This document shows, one piece after another, positions 1-6,959 of a stretch of DNA of 13,514 nucleotides. The stretch's first letter is position 1; each line of letters opens with the position of its first letter. The notes under the pieces are model-generated. The model was not told where the DNA came from and did not search any database. It was given only the letters and a program-made list of their open reading frames with translations. Both the position numbers and the translations under genes were made by a program. The DNA comes from CAZTDU01 sp050248795 (GTDB lineage Bacteria > Pseudomonadota > Gammaproteobacteria > Burkholderiales > SG8-39): assembly GCA_050248795.1 (NCBI GenBank), contig JBFWRS010000066.1, positions 1 through 13,514 on the forward strand, written 5' to 3'.

Positions 1-1256
1 AGCGACAGCGCCTGGATGTCGTGCCCATCGACCAGGATGCGGCCGGCGCCTGGTGCGTAGAAACGCGGCAGCAGGTTCACCAGCGTGGTCTTGCCGCCGC
101 CCGAGCCGCCGACCAGCGCCACGGTTTCTCCCGGGCGCACCGCCAGGGACACCCCGGCCAGCGCGGGTTCGCTGCGCGTGGGGTAGGTGAAGTGCACGCC
201 TTCGTACACGACGTCGCCGCGCGCGCGCGGCAGCAGGATGGTGCCGCGGTCTTCTTCCACCGGCTGGTCGATCATGCCGAACACGCTGTCGGCCGCCGCC
301 AGGCCGCGCTGCAGCGGCGCGTTCACCTCGGTCAGCCGCTTCAGCGGCGCCAGCAGCAGCAGCATGGCGGTGAGGAAAGACGCGAACTCGCCCACCGTGG
401 CGCGCTGTCCGATGGCGTCCTGCATGGCGATGTAGACGATGATCGCGATCGCCACCGCGGCGAGCGTGTGCGTCACCGGCGTGGCCAGCGCCGCCGGCAC
501 GGTCTGGCGCATGTTGAATCCGCGCAGCGCCTGGTTGGCGCGCTCGAAGCGCCGCGATTCGTAGTCCTGCCCGCCGAAGATCTTCACCACCTTGTGGCAT
601 TCGATGGTTTCCTCGAGCACGTGGGCAAGGTCGCCCATCGCGCGCTGCGTCTCGCGCGCCATGTGGCGCAGCCGCCGCGACAGCAGCCGCACGAAGAACG
701 CCACCGGCGGGCCCACCGCGAGCGCGATCAGCGTGAGCTTCCAGTTCAGGTACATCAGCCAGCCGAGCAGGCCGATCACTGCGATCGAATCCTTGACCAC
801 CACGGTCAGCACCGTGGTCGCCGCCGCGGTGACGCCGCTGACGTCGTAGGCGATCTTCGACAGCAGCGCGCCCGAGGTATGGTCGTCGAAGAACTTCGCC
901 GGCATGCGCACCAGGCGCGCGAACATCGCCGCGCGCAGGTCGAGCACCAGGCGATTGGACACCCAGGCGAGGAAATACGCCGACGCGAAGGTAAGCGCGC
1001 CCCGCACGACGAAGATGGCGACCAGCGCCGCCGCGAACACGAGCGGCGGGAAGATCGGCGTCTCGCCGGCCGCAAAGCCGCCATCGAGCAGCGGCTTCAG
1101 CAGCGCCGGGAACAGCGGCTCGGTGGCCGCCGCCAGCACCATGCCGACGATCGCCAGCGAAAACACCTTCGCATGCGGCCGCACGTAGGACAGCAGGCGC
1201 AGGTACAGGGCTCCCGATGCCTGCGCGGACGACTCGCCCGTGCCAGCGGGGCGCAT
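1..1256 (-). CDS. msbA: Lipid A / LPS export ABC transporter MsbA (fused permease-ATPase), 3' end outside window
   Basis: This inner-membrane flippase moves lipid A-core from the cytoplasmic to the periplasmic leaflet using ATP. About 418 residues are visible; the family is usually near 580, so the missing part is due to the window edge. Six hydrophobic segments lie in the first ~300 residues, with the family-typical RLVRMPAKFFDDHTSGALLS stretch after the second. The nucleotide-binding domain then begins, with Walker A GGSGGGKTT at about residues 383-391 (Lys389). The ABC signature and Walker B lie beyond base 1. The ATG at 1256-1254 overlaps the TGA of the upstream Sel1-repeat gene by one base (TGATG), which argues for translational coupling. 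The genes upstream are LPS core glycosyltransferases, which fits lipid A-core export rather than a drug exporter. A generic MsbA-like multidrug exporter remains possible but is less likely here. Confidence 0.9.
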   Translation of the reverse strand, partial: MRPAGTGESSAQASGALYLRLLSYVRPHAKVFSLAIVGMVLAAATEPLFPALLKPLLDGGFAAGETPIFPPLVFAAALVAIFVVRGALTFASAYFLAWVSNRLVLDLRAAMFARLVRMPAKFFDDHTSGALLSKIAYDVSGVTAAATTVLTVVVKDSIAVIGLLGWLMYLNWKLTLIALAVGPPVAFFVRLLSRRLRHMARETQRAMGDLAHVLEETIECHKVVKIFGGQDYESRRFERANQALRGFNMRQTVPAALATPVTHTLAAVAIAIIVYIAMQDAIGQRATVGEFASFLTAMLLLLAPLKRLTEVNAPLQRGLAAADSVFGMIDQPVEEDRGTILLPRARGDVVYEGVHFTYPTRSEPALAGVSLAVRPGETVALVGGSGGGKTTLVNLLPRFYAPGAGRILVDGHDIQALS

Positions 1257-2227
1257 CAACGCAGCTTGGTTCCGGCCCGCAACGCCTGCATGGCCTCGGC
1301 GTGCCCCTGCTTCGCCGCCTCGGCGATCCAGCTGCGCGCCTGCGGCACGTCCCGTTGCACGCCGCGGCCCTCGTAGTACGCGATGCCCAGCGCGTACTGC
1401 GCATCCGCATGGCCCTGTCCGGCGGCCCGCCGCAGCCAGAACACCGCCTTCTCGTCGTCGCGCGCGACACCGTAGCGTCCCTGCGCATGGATCGCGGCCA
1501 GCAGGTACTGGGCGGGCGGGTAGCCGCGTTCTGCCGCGACATTCAGCCACTTCAGCGCCTCGGCATCGCTGCGCTCGACGCCAGCGCCGATGCCATGCAG
1601 CAGGGCGAGCCGGAACTGCGCCTCGACCACCTTCGCCTGCGCCGCATCGAGCATGAGGCGCGCACCTTCGGCCGCGTCCTTGTCCACGCCGCGGCCGTCC
1701 AGGCGCAGCATGCCCAGCAGGTACGTGCCGTACGGATCGCGCTGTGCGACCGCCTGCTCCAGCAGTTCGACGGCGCGCGCGTAGTCCCGCTCCACGCCCT
1801 TGCCTTCGAGGTGCAGGTTGGCGAGCGAGGCCTGCGAGCGCGCATAGCCCTTCTCCGCCGCCAGCGCGAACCAGCGCGCCGCTTCGGCCGGGTCGCGCAG
1901 CTCGCCTTCGGCACGCTCGTGGATCACGCCCAGGTTGTGCATCGAGGGCAGGTGGCCCTTGTCCGCGGCGCGGCGGAACCAGTCGCGCGCACGCGCATCG
2001 TCCCTGGGCACGCCGCGGCCCGACGCGAACAGGTGTCCCATGTAGTGCTCGGCGTCCGCGTTGCCTTCCTCGGCCAGGCGCTCGAGGTCCGCACGGGCTT
2101 CAGCGAACCCCTGCGCGGCCTTGCGCGCCATCTCGACGACTTCTTCCGTGGTTTGCGCAAGCGCACCCCACGCGCAGGCCGCCAGCAGGCACCCGGCGGC
2201 CAGCCTTCGAACGATCACGATCATCAT
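1256..2227 (-). CDS. Secreted Sel1-like (tetratricopeptide-type) repeat protein
   Basis: The predicted product is 323 residues and is almost entirely Sel1-like repeats. I count seven ~36-residue units after residue ~55, each with the A-x-x-x-L-G/A ... G-x-G-V-x-R-D ... A-x-x-W-x-x-x-A-A-x-x-G pattern, plus a partial eighth at the C-terminus. Such solenoids are protein-protein scaffolds. The N-terminus is a signal peptide: MMIVIVRR, then a short hydrophobic core. It can be read either as signal peptidase I type (ALA before Gln25) or as a lipoprotein signal (LAAC, Cys18, followed by Ala). Location is therefore periplasm or outer membrane. The frame is open far upstream into the preceding gene, but the signal peptide fixes the start at ATG 2227 or 2224. 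The gene lies 34 bp after a glycosyltransferase and overlaps msbA by one base, so a role in envelope or LPS assembly is inferred. The exact partner is unknown. Confidence 0.85.
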   Translation of the reverse strand: MMIVIVRRLAAGCLLAACAWGALAQTTEEVVEMARKAAQGFAEARADLERLAEEGNADAEHYMGHLFASGRGVPRDDARARDWFRRAADKGHLPSMHNLGVIHERAEGELRDPAEAARWFALAAEKGYARSQASLANLHLEGKGVERDYARAVELLEQAVAQRDPYGTYLLGMLRLDGRGVDKDAAEGARLMLDAAQAKVVEAQFRLALLHGIGAGVERSDAEALKWLNVAAERGYPPAQYLLAAIHAQGRYGVARDDEKAVFWLRRAAGQGHADAQYALGIAYYEGRGVQRDVPQARSWIAEAAKQGHAEAMQALRAGTKLR

Positions 2228-2234
2228 GGCCCGG

Positions 2235-2240
2235 ATTGTA
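2235..2240 (-). promoter_or_regulatory. Candidate -10 box for the Sel1-repeat gene
   Basis: TACAAT on the minus strand matches the sigma-70 -10 consensus at five of six positions. It ends 7 bases before the ATG at 2227. No Shine-Dalgarno sequence lies between, and no good -35 is seen 17 bp upstream. If used, the transcript would start at or within a base or two of the start codon. It would give msbA a promoter separate from the two glycosyltransferase genes. Confidence 0.4.
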
Positions 2241-2261
2241 GCGGTCGGGTCGCCCGGGGAC

Positions 2262-3401
2262 TCAGGCGGAGAGAGAGGCGTACAGGTCCAGCAGGCGCGA
2301 GGCCATGACGTCGAGCGACAGCGGCTCCACCGCGAGGCGCGCGGCGCGCTCGAGGCCGCTGCGGTCCGCGCGGTCCGCGAACTCGCCGAGCAGCCGCGCG
2401 AGCGCGCCCGCATCGCCCGCGCCGCACACGTAGCCCGAGACGCCGTGCTCGACGATCTCGGCGGCGCCGCACTGGTCGCTGACGATCGCCGGGATGCCCA
2501 TCGCCAGCGCCTCGGGGACGACGTTGGGGAACGGGTCGTAGTGCGTGGGCAGCACCAGCGCATCCGCCGCCGCATAGAAGGGGCGCACGTCGTCGACTCC
2601 GCCCACGAACGCAACGCGCTCGCCGAGGCCGGCACTGCGGGCCTGCGCTACGAAGCGCGGCAGCTCGCGATCCCTGCCGACCACCACCAGGCGCAGCGGC
2701 GCGGGCGCCATTGCCATCGCCGCCAGCAGGGTGTGCAGGCCCTTGCGCGCGAAGCCCGATCCGACGAAGGCGAGCAAGGCCTCTCCGCTTGCGATGCCAA
2801 GGCGCTCGCGCTCGCGCTCGCGCTGCGCCGCGCGCTCCCGCGGATGGTAGTACCCGGTGTCCACGCCGTTGTAGATGACGTGCAGCTTGCCGGGGTCGAC
2901 GCGGAAGTGGTGCAGGATCTCGTCGCGCACCATGCGCGAATTGCAGATCACGGCGCGCAGCCTGGGGTGCTCGAACATCGCGCGCTCGGCGGCGCAGACG
3001 TAGCGATGGTAGGCGCTCAGCGCCAGGCCGACGCGCTCGAGCGGCGTGGCGTAGGCACGGCGGTTGGCCAGCCACTGGCGGTGCACGCCATCGCCGGCGC
3101 GGTAGATCTCGCAGCCCGGGATGCGCTCGTGCGACTGCACCAGGTCGAAGCCGCCGGCCTGCCACGCAGCACGCGCCGCGCGCGCAAATCCCGCGTCACG
3201 CCACAGGCGCCCGATGTAGAACGGATCCACCAGCGTCACCGGCGCGGAGCCGCCGGATTCCCAGCTGCGCGCGATGATCGACACCTGCGCGCCACGCGCG
3301 GCGAGCGAGCGCAGCGCGCGCTCGACGAAGCGCTCGGCGCCGCCGTGCGGCGTGTAGCGCTGGCGCACCACCGCAAGCCTGACGCTTCGCTCTGCGCTCA
3401 C
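2262..3401 (-). CDS. Glycosyltransferase family 4, LPS core type
   Basis: This is a retaining GT-B fold sugar transferase, 379 residues, probably adding a residue to the LPS core at the cytoplasmic face. The N-terminal Rossmann domain opens with RLAVVRQRYTPHGGAERFVE, typical of betaproteobacterial LPS family-4 enzymes. The C-terminal domain carries GSGFARKGL (Lys220, donor phosphate binding) and a DX7E motif (Asp289...Glu297) where many relatives have EX7E, followed by EALAMGIP. I chose GTG 3401 because GAGGG lies 7 bases upstream and the homologous region starts a few residues later. A TTG at 3470 would overlap waaQ and add 23 unconserved residues. A run of Arg-Glu repeats near residue 194 falls in the linker between the two domains. 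The upstream neighbour is a heptosyltransferase. Acceptor and donor sugars cannot be told from sequence. Confidence 0.88.
   Translation of the reverse strand: MSAERSVRLAVVRQRYTPHGGAERFVERALRSLAARGAQVSIIARSWESGGSAPVTLVDPFYIGRLWRDAGFARAARAAWQAGGFDLVQSHERIPGCEIYRAGDGVHRQWLANRRAYATPLERVGLALSAYHRYVCAAERAMFEHPRLRAVICNSRMVRDEILHHFRVDPGKLHVIYNGVDTGYYHPRERAAQRERERERLGIASGEALLAFVGSGFARKGLHTLLAAMAMAPAPLRLVVVGRDRELPRFVAQARSAGLGERVAFVGGVDDVRPFYAAADALVLPTHYDPFPNVVPEALAMGIPAIVSDQCGAAEIVEHGVSGYVCGAGDAGALARLLGEFADRADRSGLERAARLAVEPLSLDVMASRLLDLYASLSA
2802..2825 (-). repeat. Short in-frame hexamer tandem repeat inside the glycosyltransferase
   Basis: There are nearly four head-to-tail copies of GCGCTC on the plus strand; the last copy has one change. 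On the coding strand they encode alternating Arg-Glu. The unit is six bases, so gain or loss of copies would keep the reading frame and only lengthen or shorten the interdomain linker. Confidence 0.7.
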
Positions 3402-3456
3402 GGGACTACCCTCGCGCTGCGCGCTCGGGATTCGCCCTTGGGACGGCCCGGCGGGC

Positions 3457-4539
3457 TCATGCAGCGGCAAGCAGTTCGCGCACCGCCTCGTGGACAGCGT
3501 TCACCGGCAGCAGCGTCAGGCACTCGCTCACCTTGCCGCCGCCGCAGCCATCCAGGCCGCAGGGCCGGCAGGCATGCGAACTGGTCACCACCCGGAAACT
3601 GCCTCCCCATGGGCCCCATTCGATGTCGCCGCTCGGCCCGAACACGGCCACCACCGGCGTGCCCATCGCCGAAGCCAGGTGCATCGGCATCGAATCGACG
3701 CCGACGAAGGCGCTCGCGCGCGCCGCCAGTGCACCGAGCTCCTTCACCGACAGCTTGCCGGCGAGGTTCACCACCGGTGCCTGCGTGCGCGCGAGGATCT
3801 CGCCAACGAAGGCAAGCTCGTCGGCGTCCGCGGCGGCGGTCAGCACCACGCGGTGTTCCCCGATGCCGAGCCGGTTGATCAGTTCCGCGTTCTTCTCCGC
3901 AGGCCAGCACTTGAAGCGCCAGCGCGACGCGGGATGCAGGTGCACGTAGCCGCGCGCCCCCAGCCCGTGCTCGCGCAGCAGCGCATCGACGCGCGCATCC
4001 GCATCGGCGCCCGGCACGAAGGCGACGCGGCGCTCGTCCATCCCGGGCTGGATGCCGATGCGGCGCAGCGCATCCAGGTTGAGCTCGACCTGGTGGCGGC
4101 GGCCGTTGTTCAGCAGAGGAAAGAGGTGGGTGAAGCTCCGCTCCCAGAACGCGCCCCGCCCCGGCACGCGCGGAGCGACGCTGTAGCGCGCGCCCAGGCG
4201 CCGCGCGAGCCACGCACCCCGCGGCTGCTCGCTCAGGTGCACCAGCAGGTCGTAGCGTCGCTCTCGCAGGCGCGCGTACAGGCGCCGTTCTGCGCCCAGG
4301 CGCGCTGCCAGGCCTTCGCCGCGCCAGCCGCGGCCCACGGCGTGCAGCTGCGCCAGCGCCGGATGGCCTTCGAGCATCGGCGCCGTGTCCTCGTACACCA
4401 GCGCATCGACCTCGATCGCGGGCACGTGCGCCTTCAGGCACGACAGCACCGGGCCGGCGAGCAGCACGTCGCCATGGTGGCGCAGCTTGACGACCAGCGC
4501 GCGCGCAAGCGACGGCAGCGGTACCGCATCCTTCAGCAT
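3457..4539 (-). CDS. waaQ: Lipopolysaccharide heptosyltransferase III-type (WaaQ/RfaQ), glycosyltransferase family 9
   Basis: The 360-residue product matches the heptosyltransferase family that transfers ADP-heptose to the inner LPS core at the cytoplasmic membrane face. The N-terminus has KLRHHGDVLLAGPVLSCLK, where the HHGD form is typical of the RfaQ subgroup rather than WaaC or WaaF. Further on come the LHPASRWRFKCWP segment and the family-9 donor-site signature GVDSMPMHLASAMGTP (Asp282, His287), then FGPSGDIEWGPWG. Near the C-terminus is a cysteine-rich stretch, CRPCGLDGCGGGKVSEC, common in this subgroup. The start ATG 4539 is followed by the short MLKDAVPLPSLARA leader seen before the first beta strand. 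It is the first gene of the leftward LPS cluster and is divergent from the ZapB-like gene. waaC, waaF and kdtA are not in the window, so specificity rests on the motif alone. Confidence 0.88.
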   Translation of the reverse strand: MLKDAVPLPSLARALVVKLRHHGDVLLAGPVLSCLKAHVPAIEVDALVYEDTAPMLEGHPALAQLHAVGRGWRGEGLAARLGAERRLYARLRERRYDLLVHLSEQPRGAWLARRLGARYSVAPRVPGRGAFWERSFTHLFPLLNNGRRHQVELNLDALRRIGIQPGMDERRVAFVPGADADARVDALLREHGLGARGYVHLHPASRWRFKCWPAEKNAELINRLGIGEHRVVLTAAADADELAFVGEILARTQAPVVNLAGKLSVKELGALAARASAFVGVDSMPMHLASAMGTPVVAVFGPSGDIEWGPWGGSFRVVTSSHACRPCGLDGCGGGKVSECLTLLPVNAVHEAVRELLAAA

Positions 4540-4545
4540 GCGGCG

Positions 4546-4551
4546 AAGATA
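4546..4551 (-). promoter_or_regulatory. Candidate -10 box for waaQ
   Basis: TATCTT on the minus strand (four of six to consensus) ends 6 bases before the waaQ ATG at 4539. No Shine-Dalgarno lies between and the -35 region is GC-rich. It would produce a leaderless or nearly leaderless mRNA for the LPS cluster. The 4540-4667 interval contains nothing else but this and the divergent promoter of the ZapB-like gene. Confidence 0.35.
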
Positions 4552-4632
4552 GCACTTCCCCCTGTCGGCCCGGCCCCGCGCAGGGACTGCCGCGCCTACT
4601 CAGGAAGCACTTTCAGTTGTGGCCGCTATTTC

Positions 4633-4661
4633 TTGACGCAATGGTGGATTTCCAACATAGT
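4633..4661 (+). promoter_or_regulatory. Sigma-70 type promoter for the ZapB-like/zapA unit
   Basis: TTGACG (4633-4638) is separated by exactly 17 bp from CATAGT (4656-4661), with five of six and four of six matches. The predicted transcript start is about 4668, which coincides with the GTG that best fits the protein family. It is the best -35/-10 pair seen in the window. Confidence 0.6.
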
Positions 4662-4667
4662 CGAAGT

Positions 4668-4859
4668 GTGGAAGCCGAGTTCAGCTCCCTCGAGGCCAAG
4701 GTTACGCAGTTCGTCCAGGTCTGCGACCGCCTGCGCGCCGAGAACATCGAATTGCGCCAGCAGCTCGCGGCAGCACAGAACGACGCGAAGCGCCTGAGCG
4801 ACAAGATCGAGGGCGCGAGGACGAAGCTCGAGAACCTGATCTCGCGGCTGCCAGACTGA
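4668..4859 (+). CDS. Short ZapB-like coiled-coil protein (TIGR02449-type) upstream of zapA
   Basis: The gene encodes 63 residues from GTG 4668, entirely a heptad-patterned coiled coil: VEAEFSSLEAKVTQFVQVCD, then RLRAENIELRQQL and a C-terminal KLENLISRLPD. It matches the small family found directly upstream of zapA in many proteobacteria, similar in size and style to the division protein ZapB, which acts with ZapA at the Z ring. The start is debatable. The frame is open back to TTG 4617 and has ATG 4641, but both precede or lie within the promoter at 4633-4661, and family members begin with M-E-A-E-like sequence. GTG 4668 is therefore preferred, even though it has no Shine-Dalgarno. It ends 17 bp before zapA, so the two are very likely cotranscribed. 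A direct division role is inferred from the neighbour. Confidence 0.78.
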   Translation: MEAEFSSLEAKVTQFVQVCDRLRAENIELRQQLAAAQNDAKRLSDKIEGARTKLENLISRLPD

Positions 4860-4876
4860 CACCTGCTAAGGGCTGG

Positions 4877-5197
4877 ATGAGCCGCATGGCCGATACCGCC
4901 AGGACCATCGAAGTCACCATACTCGGCCGGTCATACCGCATCGCCTGCGAGCCCGGCGAGCAGGAAGCGCTGATGCAGGCGGTTGCGTACCTTGACGCGA
5001 AGATGGGCGAAATCAGGAAGATCGGCAAGACCGCGGGCACCGAGCGCATCGCGGTGATGGCCGCGCTCAACATCGCGCACGAGCTGCTGTCGACCCGGGT
5101 CGGCGGCAACCTCGATGTCGGCCAGGCGCGGCGCAGGATCGCATCGATCGAGTCGCAACTGGACGCGGCGCTGGCGCAGCAGGAAAAACTCTTCTGA
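4877..5197 (+). CDS. zapA: Cell division protein ZapA
   Basis: ZapA binds FtsZ and bundles its filaments at midcell. The 106-residue product is the usual size. The N-terminal globular head has TIEVTILGRSYRIACEPGEQ and EALMQAVAYLDAKMGEIRK. The middle has the typical ERIAVMAALNIAHELLS segment. The C-terminal part is a coiled coil (RRRIASIESQLDAALAQQ) used for tetramer formation. Two in-frame ATGs exist, at 4877 and 4886. AAGGG at 4868-4872 is 4 bases before the first and 13 before the second, so the choice is not certain; I took the first. The gene follows the coiled-coil gene and is followed by the 6S RNA gene, the arrangement also known in E. coli (zapA-ssrS). Confidence 0.93.
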   Translation: MSRMADTARTIEVTILGRSYRIACEPGEQEALMQAVAYLDAKMGEIRKIGKTAGTERIAVMAALNIAHELLSTRVGGNLDVGQARRRIASIESQLDAALAQQEKLF

Positions 5198-5208
5198 ACT
5201 GCGCGGGC

Positions 5209-5236
5209 TTGTGCATGCGTGCACGGCGGGTATACT
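5209..5236 (+). promoter_or_regulatory. Promoter of the 6S RNA gene
   Basis: TATACT at 5231-5236 is a strong -10 (five of six). TTGTGC at 5209-5214 is a partial -35 with 16-bp spacing. It starts 11 bp after the zapA stop codon. The predicted transcript start is about 5243, just before the conserved 5' strand of 6S RNA. Confidence 0.65.
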
Positions 5237-5242
5237 GGGTTC

Positions 5243-5402
5243 ATGTTCCCTGCTGTGTGCGACCGGGCTCATATTTTCCGAACCGATAGCTTCCTCAGGT
5301 TGCCGATCCACGCGTCGCTGTTGTGATCGTCCCCGCCTTCGGGCGTGCCGGACGAACCTGATGTGACCGGTAGGTAACCGCCCTGCATAGCACAGGGTTC
5401 GG
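5243..5402 (+). ncRNA. ssrS: 6S RNA (RNA polymerase-sigma70 regulator)
   Basis: 6S RNA binds the sigma70 holoenzyme by mimicking an open promoter and lowers housekeeping transcription in stationary phase. Support: position right after zapA; no coding frame; length about 160 nt; and the rod-like pairing. The terminal strands pair through CCCTG (5248-5252) with CAGGG (5393-5397), GTGC with GCAC, and GGGC with GCCC. A mainly unpaired central region contains GAACCGATAG, close to the E. coli GAGCCGATA. A 7-bp helix TCAGGTT (5295-5301)/AACCTGA (5355-5361) follows. The apical arm is CGTCC (5328-5332)/GGACG (5350-5354), capped by CGCC-TTCG-GGCG (5334-5345). The exact ends are estimated from the -10 box and terminal helix. 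No terminator follows; in E. coli the 3' end is made by processing, so a longer precursor into the next gene is plausible. Confidence 0.85.
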
Positions 5403-5439
5403 GAGCCGAGCCCACCGCCACGAGCGGGGAACACCACTG

Positions 5440-5904
5440 ATGAAATTCTGGCTGATGAAATCCGAGCCCGCCGAGTGCTCGATGGACGACGTGCTGGCGG
5501 CGCCGGGGCGCAAGACCGCCTGGTCCGGCGTGCGCAATTACCAGGCACGCAACTTCATGCGCGATGAGATGAAGCCCGGCGACGGCGTGCTGTTCTATCA
5601 CTCGAGCTGCGACGAGCCCGGCATCGCGGGCCTCGCCGAAGTGGCTTCCGCGCCGTACCCGGACCCGACGCAGTTCGACGCGAAGAGCGACTACTACGAC
5701 CCGAAGGCGACGAAGGACGCGCCGCGCTGGTTCGTCGTCGACGTGCGTGCGCTCAGGAAGACGCGCATCGTCACGCTTGCGGAACTGCGTGCGCACAAGG
5801 CCTTGTCGGGCATGTGGGTGCTGCGGCCCGGCAACCGGCTGTCGATCACGCCGGTAAGCGCGCCGGAGTGGAACTTCATCTCCTCGAAGCTGCTCGCGCG
5901 GTGA
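5440..5904 (+). CDS. EVE domain-containing protein (PUA-like fold)
   Basis: The 154-residue product is a single EVE domain, a PUA/YTH-related fold thought to bind modified bases in nucleic acid. Family marks are the MKFWLMKSEP start, the TAWSGVRNYQARNFMRD segment, MKPGDGVLFYHSSCDEPGIAGLAEV, and the C-terminal SPEW-like APEWNFI motif. Trp and aromatic residues of the binding pocket region are kept. The start ATG 5440 is fixed by the conserved first residues; GGGGA about ten bases upstream is a possible ribosome site. It directly follows 6S RNA, where E. coli has ygfA, and no promoter of its own is visible, so read-through from the 6S promoter is likely. Its stop codon overlaps the hemE start (GTGA). 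The modified base it recognises is unknown. Confidence 0.9.
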   Translation: MKFWLMKSEPAECSMDDVLAAPGRKTAWSGVRNYQARNFMRDEMKPGDGVLFYHSSCDEPGIAGLAEVASAPYPDPTQFDAKSDYYDPKATKDAPRWFVVDVRALRKTRIVTLAELRAHKALSGMWVLRPGNRLSITPVSAPEWNFISSKLLAR

Positions 5905-6959
5905 GCACTTTGCGCAACGACACGCTGCTGCGGGCACTCGCGCGCGAGCCGACCGACTACACGCCCATCTGGCTGATGCGCCAGGCAGGGCGCTACATGC
6001 CGGAGTACAACGCCACGCGCAGCCGCGCCGGCAGCTTTCTCGCGCTCGCCAAGAACCCCGCGCTCGCCACCGAGGTGACGCTGCAGCCGCTGGAGCGCTT
6101 CCCGCTGGATGCGGCGATCCTGTTCTCCGACATCCTGACGATTCCCGACGCCATGGGACTGGGCCTGTACTTCGCCGACGGCGAAGGGCCCAGGTTCGAG
6201 CGCCCGCTGCGCGACGAAGCCGCGATCCGCGCGCTCGCCGCGCCCGATCCTGGCGCCGAGCTGCGCTACGTCACCGATGCGGTGCGCGAAATCAGGCGCG
6301 CGCTGGACGGCCGCGTGCCACTGATCGGTTTCTCGGGCAGTCCGTACACGCTCGCCTGCTACATGGTCGAAGGGGCAGGCAGCACCGATTTCCGCACGCT
6401 GAAGACCATGCTGTACAGCCGGCCGGAACTGCTGCACCGCATCCTGGAAGTGAACACGCTCGCGGTGATGAACTACCTGAATGCGCAGATCGATGCTGGC
6501 GCGCAGGCGGTGATGATCTTCGATACCTGGGGCGGGAACCTGCCGGCCGCAGGCTACGAAGCCTTTTCGCTCGCCTACTCGCGCAAGATCATCGCCGGCC
6601 TGACCAAGGTGCGCGAGGGCCGGCGCGTGCCCTCGATACTGTTCACCAAGGGCGGCGGCGGCTGGCTGGAGGCGATGGCCGACAGCGGCTGTGATGCGCT
6701 CGGCATCGACTGGAGCACGGACCTTGCGCTGGCGCGGCAGCGCGTCGGCGAGCGCGTCGCCCTGCAAGGCAACCTAGATCCGGCGGTGCTGTTCGCGCCC
6801 GCCGACAAGGTGCGCGTGGAGGCGCGGCGGGTGCTCGACGCCTACGGCAGCGCACCCGGTCACGTCTTCAACCTCGGCCACGGCATCTCGCAGTTCACCC
6901 CGGTGGAATCAGTGGCGGCGCTGGTGGACGAAGTGCGTACTTACAGTCGCAAAAAGTGA
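5901..6959 (+). CDS. hemE: Uroporphyrinogen decarboxylase
   Basis: This cytoplasmic enzyme removes four carboxyl groups from uroporphyrinogen III to give coproporphyrinogen III in haem synthesis. The product is 352 residues, the normal length. Signature 1, PIWLMRQAGRYMPEY, lies at residues 22-36. The catalytic aspartate is in ILFSDIL (Asp77). Signature 2, GFSGSPYTLACYMVEGAG, starts at residue 143. NLGHGISQFTP lies near the C-terminus. The frame is open upstream inside the EVE gene, but homology begins at VSTLRNDTLLRAL, so GTG 5901 is the start. It overlaps the EVE stop by four bases (GTGA), indicating coupled translation. No terminator hairpin with a T-run follows; the gene-free island before priA begins immediately. 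Confidence 0.96.
   Translation: MSTLRNDTLLRALAREPTDYTPIWLMRQAGRYMPEYNATRSRAGSFLALAKNPALATEVTLQPLERFPLDAAILFSDILTIPDAMGLGLYFADGEGPRFERPLRDEAAIRALAAPDPGAELRYVTDAVREIRRALDGRVPLIGFSGSPYTLACYMVEGAGSTDFRTLKTMLYSRPELLHRILEVNTLAVMNYLNAQIDAGAQAVMIFDTWGGNLPAAGYEAFSLAYSRKIIAGLTKVREGRRVPSILFTKGGGGWLEAMADSGCDALGIDWSTDLALARQRVGERVALQGNLDPAVLFAPADKVRVEARRVLDAYGSAPGHVFNLGHGISQFTPVESVAALVDEVRTYSRKK

Noticed and set aside
1..100. msbA as a broken gene lacking its ABC signature
   Set aside because: The frame is open to base 1, so the missing part lies outside the window.
21..1376. Long plus-strand open frame (451 codons) opposite msbA
   Set aside because: Its translation is low-complexity, rich in Arg, His and Gln, and matches no family. 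It is the mirror of the clear msbA frame in GC-rich DNA.
3399..3470. TTG 3470 as start of the family-4 glycosyltransferase
   Set aside because: It would overlap waaQ and add 23 residues without family resemblance; GTG 3401 has a GAGGG ribosome site at good spacing.
2061..3878. 605-codon plus-strand frame across the sel1, glycosyltransferase and waaQ genes
   Set aside because: It spans several well-supported minus-strand genes and has no recognisable domain; a GC-driven shadow.
5115..5366. Possible small protein running through the end of zapA and the 6S RNA
   Set aside because: It is out of frame with zapA, of random composition, and overlaps a structured RNA.
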